Below are positions 26,495 to 34,978 of a DNA stretch of 64,000 nucleotides, piece after piece. Below the pieces are notes generated by a model, which had not been told where the DNA came from, searched no databases, and saw only the letters and a list, made by a program, of their open reading frames with translations. Both the position numbers and the translations under genes were made by a program. The stretch's first letter is position 1. Every line of letters starts with the position of its first letter. Source of the stretch: Allobosea sp. 117 (GTDB taxonomy: Bacteria > Pseudomonadota > Alphaproteobacteria > Rhizobiales > Xanthobacteraceae); NCBI RefSeq assembly GCF_000702305.1, contig NZ_JNLC01000012.1:310001-374000 (forward strand), in the 5' to 3' direction.

Positions 26495-26740
26495 TCAAGC
26501 GCCGGCGAAATGTTCCATGCCGACGCGTATGCCTTCCGACGTCAGGCGTACCCGCTCCTGCGAGCCGCTCAGCCAGCCCCGGTTCAGGCAGCTTTGCAGC
26601 GCGCCGCCCACATCGACCCAGTCGAGCAGGCGGATATCCGCCACCGCCTTCACATGCCGACCGGAATAGTCACGGGCCTCGCCGTTCAGCCGCCAGTCGC
26701 GGTAGAACATCTCCAGCACCGCGACTTCATCTTCCATCAT
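26495..26740 (-). CDS. Small hypothetical protein, about 81 residues
   Basis: Unrecognised family. It begins with acidic MMEDEVAVLEMFYRDW, contains VADIRLLDWVDVGGALQSC, and ends in a winged-helix-like stretch (RVRLTSEGIRVGMEHF). A small DNA-binding or regulatory role is possible from that tail but not demonstrated. Start ATG 26740 (or 26737) has GGAGG five to eight bases upstream; the frame opens at 26752. Confidence 0.65.
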   Translation of the reverse strand: MMEDEVAVLEMFYRDWRLNGEARDYSGRHVKAVADIRLLDWVDVGGALQSCLNRGWLSGSQERVRLTSEGIRVGMEHFAGA

Positions 26741-26866
26741 CCTCGCCTCCATCGACGTGGCAGGCGAATGGTAAGCCGAAGCGATATTACGAATTCGTTT
26801 CGAAAATCGAGATGGCCGGACACTGTGGCCGAAGCCCCACAGCGGGCGCGGCGGTGGGATGGCGCC

Positions 26867-27721
26867 TCAGCGCCGGCGGGTGAAGACGTCGGCCAGCAGC
26901 GCGCCGTCGGCGAGGCGCCGTAGCTGGCACCAATGCGACAGGCCGTCCCGCTCCGCGCGCTGCGCCTTCAGTTCAACGACGATGCGGTCGCCGATCTCGA
27001 CATTGCCGTGATAGACGATGTCGCGCGCGCTGGTCGAACGCGGCTGGAGAGGCGCCAGCAATTCCCATTCGGCGCGGTCGACGAAGGCCTGGAACGCCGC
27101 GAAATAGAGGAAGTCGGCGCCGTTGAAGTCCTGCGATGGGCACGGGTTGATGACCAGACGCGTCGCGTCCCCTGCCCCTGCCCGGTCGAAGCCGAAATGC
27201 TCGCTCCACGCCCCGCGCATCTTCGCCGCCATCGTCGCCGCTGCGCCGAAACCCTCCGGCGGATCGGCGGCGGGGAAGATGTCGAGCGCGATGCGGGCGA
27301 TCGACCGGTTGCGCCCCGGCTCGCTACGCCGCACGAAGACCGAGGAAAGCTCGACGGTCCCGACCGGGCGGCCGCGGCACGACAGGCGATGCCGGCTGGC
27401 GAACTGGGTGCGGGAGATGCGCGCCAGCTCCGAGGAGATGGCGAGTTCGTCATGCTCGCGCAGCGCGTCGAAGCGGGCATCGGCGATCGAGACCGCGCAG
27501 AAGGCGGCATAGACCGGCGTTCCGTCGGCGTCGCGGAAATCGGGAACGGCCCGGCCCGCCATGCCCGCCAGAAGCTGCCAGTGCCGATGCCCCAGCTCCT
27601 TCAGCAGCCACGTCTCCGACAGGCCGCCGAGGCTGAGATGCGGCATGCCGAGCACGAGACGATCCTGCATCGCGATCGTGGCGCGGGATTTCAGTTCGGC
27701 GGCGGTGATCGCGATGTTCAT
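26867..27721 (-). CDS. Pnap_2097-family LnmK-like protein
   Basis: A 284-residue protein resembling the Pnap_2097 / LnmK hot-dog group (HLSLGGLSETWLLKELGHRHW near residue 28, VYHGNVEIGDRIVVELKA near the end). LnmK is a bifunctional acyltransferase/decarboxylase acting on carrier-bound acyl groups. A thioester-type or acyl-transfer role is therefore inferred. It is the last gene of the Nit1C operon, nine bases after the flavin monooxygenase. ATG 27721. No acyl carrier protein gene lies nearby, so its acyl donor is unclear. Confidence 0.75.
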   Translation of the reverse strand: MNIAITAAELKSRATIAMQDRLVLGMPHLSLGGLSETWLLKELGHRHWQLLAGMAGRAVPDFRDADGTPVYAAFCAVSIADARFDALREHDELAISSELARISRTQFASRHRLSCRGRPVGTVELSSVFVRRSEPGRNRSIARIALDIFPAADPPEGFGAAATMAAKMRGAWSEHFGFDRAGAGDATRLVINPCPSQDFNGADFLYFAAFQAFVDRAEWELLAPLQPRSTSARDIVYHGNVEIGDRIVVELKAQRAERDGLSHWCQLRRLADGALLADVFTRRR

Positions 27722-27729
27722 CGGCGCCC

Positions 27730-28989
27730 TCAGCTCGCCTTCTGCATCGCCGGTTCGCCGGCGAGCCGTTCCGCGATGTGATTCACGATATGCTCGGCAT
27801 CGCGCCCGACGCTGCCGAAGCGGCCGGATCCCCAGGTGTGCAGCCATGGCAGGCCGATGAAATAGACGCCGTCCTGCGCGGTGATGCCGCGACGGTGCTT
27901 CGGATGGCCGCCGCCGTTGAAGACCGGCGCGTCGAGCCAGCGGAAATCCGGCCTGAAGCCGATGCACCAGACGATGGAACGGATGCCGGAGGCGCCGAGA
28001 TCGAGCCTGGCGCGCTCGCCGGACGGCTGCCACACCGGCGTGTAGACGGAGCCCGGCGGGGCGGAGATGCCGTTCTCGGCGATATGCTTGTCGATGGCGG
28101 CGTTGATGCCGTTATAGGTCTTGTCGGCCTCGTCGAGGGAGGAGGCGAGATTGCCGCTGAAATGCAGCTCCGTGCCGTCGAAGTCGCGCAGCGCGCCGTA
28201 GAGCTCCATGCCTTCCAGCGCGAATTTGCGCAGGTCGATGTCGCGCCCGCCGTCGCGGCCGGTGACATAGTGGTTGGTATTGTCGCGCACGCCTTCCCGC
28301 AGCGGATGCTGGTCGACCGACATGTCGTAATAGTTCATGTCGGCGAGCCAGCTCACCACGTCGCGGCCGCGATAGAAGCGGGCGCAGCGCGGGGCGTTGC
28401 CGATGGCGAGATGCACCTTGCGGCCGGCCAGGTGCAGATCCTCGGCGATCTGGGCCCCCGACTGGCCGGAGCCGACGACCAGCACGCCGCCGTCGGGGAG
28501 CTGGTTGGCGTTGCGATAGTCGGCCGACTGCACCTGGAGGATATCGGCCGGCAGGCGCTCTGCCATGCGCGGTACGATCGGCTCGTGATAGCCGCCCGAC
28601 GCCACCACCACCGCCTCGGCGGAGAGTTCGCCGGCCGAGGTCGAAACACCGAACCCACCGCTGGCGCGCGGCGACACCCGGGTCACCGCCACGCCCTCGC
28701 GGATCGGCGGATCGACCACCGCGCGGAAGCCCTTGAGATAGGCGATGATCTCGTCCTTCACCATGAAGCCGTCGGGATCGGCCCCCTGATAGGGATGCCC
28801 CGGCAGGGCGCACTGCCAGTTCGGGGTGACGAGGCAGAAATTGTCCCAGCGCTGGGTTTCCCAGACATGCATGGCGCGGTGCTTCTCGATCACCAGGTGA
28901 TCGATGCCGCGCGCTTTGAGGTGATAGCTCACCGAAAGGCCGGCCTGGCCGCCGCCGACGACGATGACGGGATAGTGCTGCGAGGTCAT
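27730..28989 (-). CDS. MSMEG_0569-family flavin-dependent oxidoreductase (Nit1C)
   Basis: A 419-residue flavoprotein monooxygenase. It has the FAD motif VIVVGGGQAGLSVSYHLK at the N-terminus and the second Rossmann motif VLVVGSGQSGAQIAEDL in the middle; WDNFCLVTPNW and YTPVWQPSGERA are typical of the Nit1C oxygenase. It probably hydroxylates or oxidises the cluster's small-molecule intermediate using NAD(P)H. ATG 28989 has GGAG upstream. A GTG at 29010 overlaps the stop of the preceding gene and is the alternative start. Confidence 0.88.
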   Translation of the reverse strand: MTSQHYPVIVVGGGQAGLSVSYHLKARGIDHLVIEKHRAMHVWETQRWDNFCLVTPNWQCALPGHPYQGADPDGFMVKDEIIAYLKGFRAVVDPPIREGVAVTRVSPRASGGFGVSTSAGELSAEAVVVASGGYHEPIVPRMAERLPADILQVQSADYRNANQLPDGGVLVVGSGQSGAQIAEDLHLAGRKVHLAIGNAPRCARFYRGRDVVSWLADMNYYDMSVDQHPLREGVRDNTNHYVTGRDGGRDIDLRKFALEGMELYGALRDFDGTELHFSGNLASSLDEADKTYNGINAAIDKHIAENGISAPPGSVYTPVWQPSGERARLDLGASGIRSIVWCIGFRPDFRWLDAPVFNGGGHPKHRRGITAQDGVYFIGLPWLHTWGSGRFGSVGRDAEHIVNHIAERLAGEPAMQKAS

Positions 28990-29006
28990 GGAGGAATCTC
29001 CGGCGT

Positions 29007-29294
29007 TCACTCGTCGAAGCCTTCGACGGCGACGTGAGGATCGGGAAAGGTGATGAAGCGCGCGGCGGCGCCCTCGATGCGGGCGAGTTGGCCGAGCGCG
29101 AGCGAACAGGGGTGCCCGTAGCGGGCCTCGACACGCGCGCTGGCGATGTTCAGCGCGGTCCGCGAGCGAGCGAGGAAGTCTTCCAGCGGGTAGCTGGCGC
29201 CCGGCTGGAAATAGTCCTTGATGACGAGGGAGGGCGAATAGCAGCTCTCCACGGCGCCGTCCGGCCAGCGGACGCGAAACTGCATCTCAGGCAT
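29007..29294 (-). CDS. MSMEG_0570-family nitrogen starvation response protein (Nit1C)
   Basis: A 95-residue small protein starting MPEMQFRVRWPDGAVESCYSP with LVIKDYFQPGASYPLEDFL, which matches the MSMEG_0570 family found only with Nit1 nitrilase clusters. The biochemical role is unknown. Its ATG overlaps the glycosyltransferase stop by eight bases, so translation is coupled. Confidence 0.88.
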   Translation of the reverse strand: MPEMQFRVRWPDGAVESCYSPSLVIKDYFQPGASYPLEDFLARSRTALNIASARVEARYGHPCSLALGQLARIEGAAARFITFPDPHVAVEGFDE

Positions 29295-30438
29295 GAGCCC
29301 GTTCCCTCTGTCGCTGATAGACCGGAAGGTGCGCGGCGGCGGTCGTGTCCCAGTCGTGCCGCGCGGCCGCCTCGGGACCGCGACGGGCAAGACGCCGCCG
29401 CAGCTCCGGAGCCAGCGCGACGGCGAGCGCGTTGGCGATCGAGGCGGCGTCATGCGGATGGCACCACACCACCTCGTCCTCGCGCAGATGCTCGGTGAAG
29501 GGCGCGATGCGCGAGACGACGCACGGCACGCCGCTCGCCAGCGCCTCCAGCACGACGAGGCCGAAGCCCTCCTTCACGGAGGGAAAGGCCAGCACATCCG
29601 CCAGCCGGTAGAGTGCCGGCATGTCGTCGTGCGCGACCGGTCCGGTCATGACGACCGCATGCGGCGGCAGGCCGCTCGCCGCGAGTGCGGCGGCGAATGT
29701 CTCCTGATAGGCGCGATGATCGAGCACCGAGGCGCCGCCGGCGATGACCAGTTGGGCGTGCGGATGCAGCGCCCGGAGCTGCGCGAAGGCATCGAGCAGC
29801 CGCACCGTGTTCTTGCGCGGTTCGACGCCGCCGACGCTGAGCACGATCGGGCCGGCGCCGAGCCGCAGCCGGTCGCGCAGCACCTCCTCGCGCCCGTCAG
29901 GCACGCGCGTGTAGCGGGCGAGGTCCACCCCGTTGCCGACGATCGAGGCGCCGATGCCGAACTGGTCCGCGAGCAGACCCTGCCACAGCCGGCTGACCAC
30001 GACATGCCGGTCTGCCGCGACGATGGCGCGCCGCTGCAGGGCGGCGAGGCGCGGATCGCGGAAATCATCGATGTGATGGACGGTGCGGGTGAAGCCGCCG
30101 ATCAGCCCTCGCGCCTTCAGCGTCGCCAGCGCGTTGCCGGAAATGCCGTCCTGCGCGTGGAAGACGTCGAAGCGCCGCGCGGCACCCTCGAAATGGCGGA
30201 CATAGTCGGCGGCGCGGATCTCCACCATCTCGGCCACGTCGAAGCCGACCGGCGAGGCGGGAACGGACACCGTCTCGCAGAGCGTCGGCCGGAAGAAGCC
30301 GCGTCCCTTGGGGTCCGGCGCATGGACCACCGGCTCGTGCCCGAGCCGCGTCAGCGCGTCGGCGAGTTCGAGCGCGTGCACCACCCCGCCGCGCGGATTG
30401 GTGGAATGCGCGAGGATGGCGATGCGCAATCCGCTCAT
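29287..30438 (-). CDS. MSMEG_0565-family glycosyltransferase (Nit1C)
   Basis: A 383-residue GT-B glycosyltransferase. It has RIAILAHSTNPRGGVVHALEL at the N-terminus, VHHIDDF, VNGVEP-like VLSVGGVEPRKNTVRLLDAF, and the intact E-x7-E motif EGFGLVVLEALASG. In Nit1C clusters it is thought to glycosylate the product or an intermediate (inference). The start ATG overlaps the AIR-synthase-like gene stop by four bases. Confidence 0.9.
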   Translation of the reverse strand: MSGLRIAILAHSTNPRGGVVHALELADALTRLGHEPVVHAPDPKGRGFFRPTLCETVSVPASPVGFDVAEMVEIRAADYVRHFEGAARRFDVFHAQDGISGNALATLKARGLIGGFTRTVHHIDDFRDPRLAALQRRAIVAADRHVVVSRLWQGLLADQFGIGASIVGNGVDLARYTRVPDGREEVLRDRLRLGAGPIVLSVGGVEPRKNTVRLLDAFAQLRALHPHAQLVIAGGASVLDHRAYQETFAAALAASGLPPHAVVMTGPVAHDDMPALYRLADVLAFPSVKEGFGLVVLEALASGVPCVVSRIAPFTEHLREDEVVWCHPHDAASIANALAVALAPELRRRLARRGPEAAARHDWDTTAAAHLPVYQRQRERAHA

Positions 30439-31427
30439 GCCGCGCTCTCCCCGGCGAAGCGCGAAGGCCCGCAGCCGAGCAGCGGCGCCCGCGCGAAATC
30501 CCAGACGGTCTCGACCGCGGACCCGCTGCCGATGGTGACGCGCCGCTCGGCGGTGATCGCTCCGATGTCGGCGCAGGCGATGCCGCGACCGGCGAAAAGC
30601 GCGCTCACCACCGGCACCTCGTCAGGGCGGACCGAGAGCAGGAAACCGAAGCTCGGAAAGGTCAGCAGCCAGCGGGCGAGTTCCACGCCCGGCGGCGTGG
30701 GGATGGCTGCGGGGTCGATGGCGATGCCGACACCCGAGCATTCGGCGAGCATGGCGGCGGTGCCGACGATGCCGCCCTGGCTGATGTCCTTGGCGGCACG
30801 CGCGAGGCCCGCCTCGGCGATCGTCGGCAGCAGCGCCAGATCGCCCTGCAGGCGGGATGCCGGCGCATCGGTCGCCGCCTCCCAGTTGGAGAACGGCACG
30901 CGGTAGCCGCCCCGCAGATCGACGGCGGCGATGAGCCGTTCGCCGGGCCGAGCGTCGAAGCTGGTGAGCAGCCGGTTGGCGCGGCCGAGAATGGCGACCG
31001 AGAGCTGCCCGCGATCGGTGCGGATGTTGGTGTGGCCGCCGACCAGCGGCACGCCGAAGCGCTCGGATGCCGCCCTGAGACCGTCGAGCACCGGTGCTGC
31101 GTTGGCCTCGCCATCAGCCCATACGGCATCGACGATGGCCAGCGGCCGTCCGCCCATGGCGGCAATGTCGGAGACGTTGACCATCACCCCGCACCAGCCG
31201 GCGAACCACGGGTCGCCGGCAACGAACTCGTTCATGAAGCCCTCGATGGCGAACAGCAGATAGCCGTCGCCATCGGGTATGGCCGCGCAGTCGTCGCCGA
31301 CCGGCACCGCCCCCGCCCCGCCGAGCCCGAGCCGTGCCGTGGCAGTGCCGATATCGGCCTTGGCGGCGAGCCCGTGGCTTCGGCGCAGGGTCTCGGCAAG
31401 CGCGGAAATGGCGGCGGAGCCCAGCAT
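30435..31427 (-). CDS. AIR synthase-like protein (sll0787 family, Nit1C)
   Basis: A 330-residue PurM/AIR-synthase-fold protein. PVGDDCAAIPDGDGYLL is the ATP/metal loop, GWCGVMVNVSDIAAMGGRP the central signature, and LVGGHTNI and AKDISQGGIVGTAAML follow. Proteins of this fold activate carbonyl or amide oxygen with ATP; in Nit1C it is thought to act on an amide-like substrate (inference). ATG 31427 overlaps the upstream TGA by one base, and the frame overlaps the glycosyltransferase by four. Confidence 0.9.
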   Translation of the reverse strand: MLGSAAISALAETLRRSHGLAAKADIGTATARLGLGGAGAVPVGDDCAAIPDGDGYLLFAIEGFMNEFVAGDPWFAGWCGVMVNVSDIAAMGGRPLAIVDAVWADGEANAAPVLDGLRAASERFGVPLVGGHTNIRTDRGQLSVAILGRANRLLTSFDARPGERLIAAVDLRGGYRVPFSNWEAATDAPASRLQGDLALLPTIAEAGLARAAKDISQGGIVGTAAMLAECSGVGIAIDPAAIPTPPGVELARWLLTFPSFGFLLSVRPDEVPVVSALFAGRGIACADIGAITAERRVTIGSGSAVETVWDFARAPLLGCGPSRFAGESAA

Positions 31428-31969
31428 CACGCGGCCTTTCGCGGCAGGGTCTGGAAGCCCGCCTCGGCATCGACGAAGGGCGGGTAATAGGAAAGGTCCG
31501 CCTCCATCTTCAGATGCGGGCGGCCGAGCAGTTCGATCTCGTCGACGACGCGCCAGCGCATGCGGCGGAACAGCAGCCCGTTCTGGCTCTGCACATGGGC
31601 AAGGAAGCGGGTGCAGCCGCGCGCATGCGCCGAGGAGACGGCGAGCCGTATCAGCGCCGGGCCGAGCGAGCCGACGCTGCGGTGGTCGGCCGCGACCGCG
31701 AGGCGCGAGCCCCACCACAGGCCGGGCGCCTCCTCATGGATGCGCACCGTGCCGACCACGTCGCCGGCCGCGACGCCGAGCAGGGAGAGGGCGACGATGG
31801 GGGTCGCGATGTCGTCTATGCCATCGCGGTCGTCGCCCTCGAACAGGCCCTGCTCGGCGCAGAACACCTGCCGCCGCAGCCGCGCCGCGCCGCGCTTCTC
31901 CCACGCCTCGGTGGCGTATTTCACGCGGAACTCGGCGGCGGTGAAGGGCCTGAACGGCTCGAACATCAT
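31427..31969 (-). CDS. MSMEG_0567/Sll0786-family GNAT acetyltransferase (Nit1C)
   Basis: A 180-residue GNAT-fold acyltransferase: RRQVFCAEQGLFEGDDRDGID, VVGTVRIHE, LAVAADHRSVGSLGPALIR (acetyl-CoA loop region, an imperfect Q/R-x-x-G-x-G/A) and GCTRFLAHVQSQNGLLFRR. In Nit1C it is the N-acetyltransferase partner of the radical SAM enzyme. ATG 31969 has GGGGAG eight bases upstream and overlaps the radical SAM stop by four bases. ATG 31966 and GTG 31975 are less likely. Confidence 0.9.
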   Translation of the reverse strand: MMFEPFRPFTAAEFRVKYATEAWEKRGAARLRRQVFCAEQGLFEGDDRDGIDDIATPIVALSLLGVAAGDVVGTVRIHEEAPGLWWGSRLAVAADHRSVGSLGPALIRLAVSSAHARGCTRFLAHVQSQNGLLFRRMRWRVVDEIELLGRPHLKMEADLSYYPPFVDAEAGFQTLPRKAA

Positions 31970-33117
31970 GAGCACGCTCCCCGTCCACTGATTTGCCGCT
32001 CATAGGTGGAGAGCGCCGAGCAGGCGCCGCATTTGGCGCAGCCGGCCTTCACGTCGATCGCCTTGAGTCCGCTGGCGATCAGCATGCCCGACAGCGGGCC
32101 GAGGATCGCGTGCATGAAGGCCGGCGACGGGGTGGGGTGACTTTCCAGCGGCGTGCCGGAGATCGGCACGAAGGGCACGACGAAGGGATAGACGCCGATG
32201 GCGGTGAGCCGGCGGCAGATGTCGAGGATCTCCTCGCGGGTGTCGCCGAGCCCGGCGAGGATATAGGTCGAGACCTGCCCGCGCCCGAACACCTTCACCG
32301 ACGCCTCGAAGGCCGAGAAATAGCGCTCCAGCGATACCTGCGCCTTGCCAGGCATGATGCGCCGGCGCACCGCGTCGGTGACGGCCTCCAGATGCATGCC
32401 GAGCGCGTCGACGCCGGCCTCCCGCATGCGCTCGAACCAGGCGTCGTCGTCCGGCGGCTCGCACTGCGCCTGGATCGGCAGGTCAACGGCGGCTTTGATC
32501 GCCGCCGCGCTCTCGGCGAGGATCGCTGCGCCACGGTCCTTGCCGGGCGGCGTGCCGGTGGTCATCACCATGTGCTTCACGCCGTCGAGCTCGACCGCCG
32601 CCTTCGCCACCTCGGCGAGCTGCGCCGGCGTCTTGCGCTCGATGGTGCGTCCGGCGGCGAGCGACTGGCCGATGGCGCAGAACTGGCAGGTCTTGGTCCG
32701 GCTCTGATAGCGGATGCAGCTCTGCAGCACCGTGGTCGCCAGCACGTCGCGCCCGTGCAGCACGGCGATTTTCGAATAGGGAATGCCGTCCGCCGTCTTC
32801 AGCCCGTAGAACTTCGGCTGGAGCGGAAACGACACCTCCCCGAGCGTCAGCCCGTCGCGGCTGATGCGGCTGCGGCCATAAGCATCCGGCTTCTCGACCA
32901 GATAAGGGCTCTCGAAGGCCGGCGCCGTGTGTACCGGCACCATGACGGTCATGCCGTCGAGGGTCATCGCCTTGTGGTCGGACGGCCCCGCCCCGCCGCG
33001 CCGGGAATCGACGCCGGCCTTCGGATCAACGAGCCGCACCCCGTAGGACTGCAACTCGTTGATCAGTTGCTCCGTCGGCAGAGGCTGCAGGTCGCTCGTC
33101 GGCACCATCGGTTTCAT
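31966..33117 (-). CDS. MSMEG_0568/Sll0785-family radical SAM protein (Nit1C)
   Basis: A 383-residue iron-sulfur enzyme. Its cluster cysteines are C134, C144 and C147 (C-x9-C-x2-C in [15 protein letters not shown]), the unusual spacing of the MSMEG_0568 group rather than the standard C-x3-C-x2-C. A C-terminal GCAKCGAC (C360, C363, C366) may hold a second cluster. GEEILDI-like [11 protein letters not shown] and [12 protein letters not shown] are also seen. The start overlaps the nitrilase frame by 92 bases. In Nit1C it is expected to perform the radical step that makes the nitrilase substrate. Confidence 0.88.
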   Translation of the reverse strand: MKPMVPTSDLQPLPTEQLINELQSYGVRLVDPKAGVDSRRGGAGPSDHKAMTLDGMTVMVPVHTAPAFESPYLVEKPDAYGRSRISRDGLTLGEVSFPLQPKFYGLKTADGIPYSKIAVLHGRDVLATTVLQSCIRYQSRTKTCQFCAIGQSLAAGRTIERKTPAQLAEVAKAAVELDGVKHMVMTTGTPPGKDRGAAILAESAAAIKAAVDLPIQAQCEPPDDDAWFERMREAGVDALGMHLEAVTDAVRRRIMPGKAQVSLERYFSAFEASVKVFGRGQVSTYILAGLGDTREEILDICRRLTAIGVYPFVVPFVPISGTPLESHPTPSPAFMHAILGPLSGMLIASGLKAIDVKAGCAKCGACSALSTYERQISGRGACS

Positions 33118-34078
33118 CGGTGAGGCTCCCGAAGGTCTGGAAGGAGGCCGCCATGTGCATCGGCGCGGCCGGGCGGTTGTCGAGGGTGAGGCTCAGCAGT
33201 TCCGGACGGGCGTAGTGGCCGACCGAATCCATCATCCGCTTGCGCTTGGTGATGAGGGCGAGATCGAGATCGGCGAGGAGGATGCCCTCGCCGGATGTGA
33301 GCGGCGGCACTACATGGCTGCCTTCCGGCGAGATGATCGCCGTCATGCAGCCGCCGGTGAGCGCCTTGCGCAGCTTCTCGTCGGGCGAGATGCGGGCGAT
33401 CTGCTCCTCGGTGAGCCAGCCGGTGGAGTTGATGACGAAGCAGCCGGATTCCAGCGCGTGGTGGCGGATCGTCACCTCGATCTGCTCGGCGAAGATCGGC
33501 CCCACCAGCGAGCCCGGGAACTGCGCGATGTGGATTTCCTCGTGCTGCGCCATCAGGGCGTAGCGGGCGAGCGGGTTGTAATGCTCCCAGCAGGCGAGCG
33601 CGCCGACGCGCCCGACCGCGGTGTCGACCACCTTCAGCCCCGCCCCGTCGCCCTGGCCCCAGATCATCCGCTCATGGAAGGTCGGGGTGATCTTGCGGCG
33701 CTTGAGCTTGAGCGCGCCGTCGGCGTCGAAGACGAGCTGGGTGTTGTAGAGCGAGCCGTGGTCGCGTTCGTTCACGCCGAGCACCACCACGACCCCGAGC
33801 CGGCGGGCGGCGGAGGCGACCGCCTCCGTCGCCGGTCCCGGCACCACCACCGCATTCTCATAGAGGCGCAGATGCTCGCCCCCCGTCAGCACCGGCGGGT
33901 AGACGAAGGAGAAATAGGGATACCAGGGCACGAAGGTCTCGGGGAACACCACGAGCTTCGCGCCCTTCTCCGCCGCCTCGCCGAGCGCTGCGAGCACGCG
34001 ATCGAGCGTGCCCTGCAGGCTGTCGAGATCCGGCGCGATCTGCACCGCGGCGACGCGGACCACTCTTTTCTCGGCCAT
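33026..34078 (-). CDS. Nit1/Nit6803-family nitrilase (Nit1C)
   Basis: A 350-residue nitrilase-superfamily enzyme that hydrolyses nitriles to acid and ammonia. The catalytic triad is visible: E47 in [11 protein letters not shown]129 in [10 protein letters not shown] and C163 in [14 protein letters not shown] 34078 gives the conserved start [13 protein letters not shown]. The last 30 or so residues are Ala/Asp-rich and overlap the radical SAM start. It is the catalytic centre of the Nit1C cluster, which in other bacteria is required for cyanide assimilation. The true substrate here is not known. Confidence 0.92.
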   Translation of the reverse strand: MAEKRVVRVAAVQIAPDLDSLQGTLDRVLAALGEAAEKGAKLVVFPETFVPWYPYFSFVYPPVLTGGEHLRLYENAVVVPGPATEAVASAARRLGVVVVLGVNERDHGSLYNTQLVFDADGALKLKRRKITPTFHERMIWGQGDGAGLKVVDTAVGRVGALACWEHYNPLARYALMAQHEEIHIAQFPGSLVGPIFAEQIEVTIRHHALESGCFVINSTGWLTEEQIARISPDEKLRKALTGGCMTAIISPEGSHVVPPLTSGEGILLADLDLALITKRKRMMDSVGHYARPELLSLTLDNRPAAPMHMAASFQTFGSLTDETDGADERPAASADGATDQRVAVLRGAAR

Positions 34079-34112
34079 TGCGGCCTCCTCGCGAATGCGG
34101 ACGGCCGGCCCT

Positions 34113-34595
34113 TTAGAGGGTCCAGGTGTGGAGCATGAAGGCATCATCCTTGCGGTGGAGCAGGATGAGATCGAGCACGTCGAGCGGGCTGATCGGGATG
34201 ATGCCGGGGATCAGCGAGGGCTCGCCATGGCCGTAGAGCGCCTGCAGGGCGAAGCGGCAGGCATAGACCTTGCCGCCCTCCTCCATGAACTTCACGATCT
34301 GGTTGTTGAAGTTGAGGTGGCCGGGGAACGCCTCGTCGCCGAGCTTCGGGAAGCCGCGCTGCACGCCGAGCGTGACGCCGGGACCATAGAGCAGCACCGA
34401 GGTCTCGAAGCCCTTGCGCTGGAGACGCAGCGCCTGCAGCAGGTTCACGAGGCCGATCGAGCCCTCGAAGGCCACGGTGTGGAAGGTGACGAGCGCCTTT
34501 TCGCCGGGCGCGGCTTTGACGTCCTCGAACTTCTTGTCCTCGTAGTCAACGAGATAGTCGCCCTTCTGGTGAAAAGGCATGGTGACGGCGGGCAT
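34113..34595 (-). CDS. MSMEG_0572/Sll0783-family nitrogen starvation response protein (Nit1C)
   Basis: A 160-residue protein. [40 protein letters not shown] and INDELDL-like [15 protein letters not shown] match the MSMEG_0572 family, the first gene of most Nit1C operons. The fold recalls DsrE-like proteins, but its chemistry is not established. ATG 34595 has AGGGGAG upstream. It is the first gene of the operon, 34 bases ahead of the nitrilase, so the operon promoter lies in the AT-rich spacer to its right. Confidence 0.9.
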   Translation of the reverse strand: MPAVTMPFHQKGDYLVDYEDKKFEDVKAAPGEKALVTFHTVAFEGSIGLVNLLQALRLQRKGFETSVLLYGPGVTLGVQRGFPKLGDEAFPGHLNFNNQIVKFMEEGGKVYACRFALQALYGHGEPSLIPGIIPISPLDVLDLILLHRKDDAFMLHTWTL

Positions 34596-34978
34596 TGCGC
34601 GCTCCCCTGGTGAGACGTCCGGAACGGATCGGCACGCACGAAATGATGCATGCAGTCAATTCATACATTGACCGCTAATATGAGGCTTCAAATTGCTATC
34701 AATGTACAGTCAATAATATAGTCAATAAACCACTCGAAACTGCACAAGCGCTAAGCAGAATCACGTAGGTTTACGCAGCCACATGCGGTGAAAGCCCAGT
34801 TTCTGGGCATATGCCGGGCGAATGCCCGCGGCACGCGCGACGCCTATGATCGTCGCAAAAGTCACGCCAAGCGTGACACGGCGGGAATGCAACATTATAC
34901 ATACAATTCCGGATTCAGGTCTGCGGATACCGCCGCAGGCTCGACCGCCGACCGTTTTGGTGGCAAACGAAAGCGATC
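34596..34978. promoter_or_regulatory. AT-rich control region with repeated GTCAAT boxes
   Basis: A 383-base spacer between the divergent Nit1C operon and the MocR gene; AT content is clearly higher at 34640-34740. GTCAAT occurs at 34655, 34709 and 34721 and as its inverse ATTGAC at 34667, so 34655-34672 is an inverted repeat and 34709-34726 two direct repeats 12 bases apart. A related ATCAAT is at 34698. On the minus strand these read TTGACT, which could also be -35 elements for Nit1C. Such repeats fit binding by the adjacent MocR regulator (inference). Confidence 0.6.
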
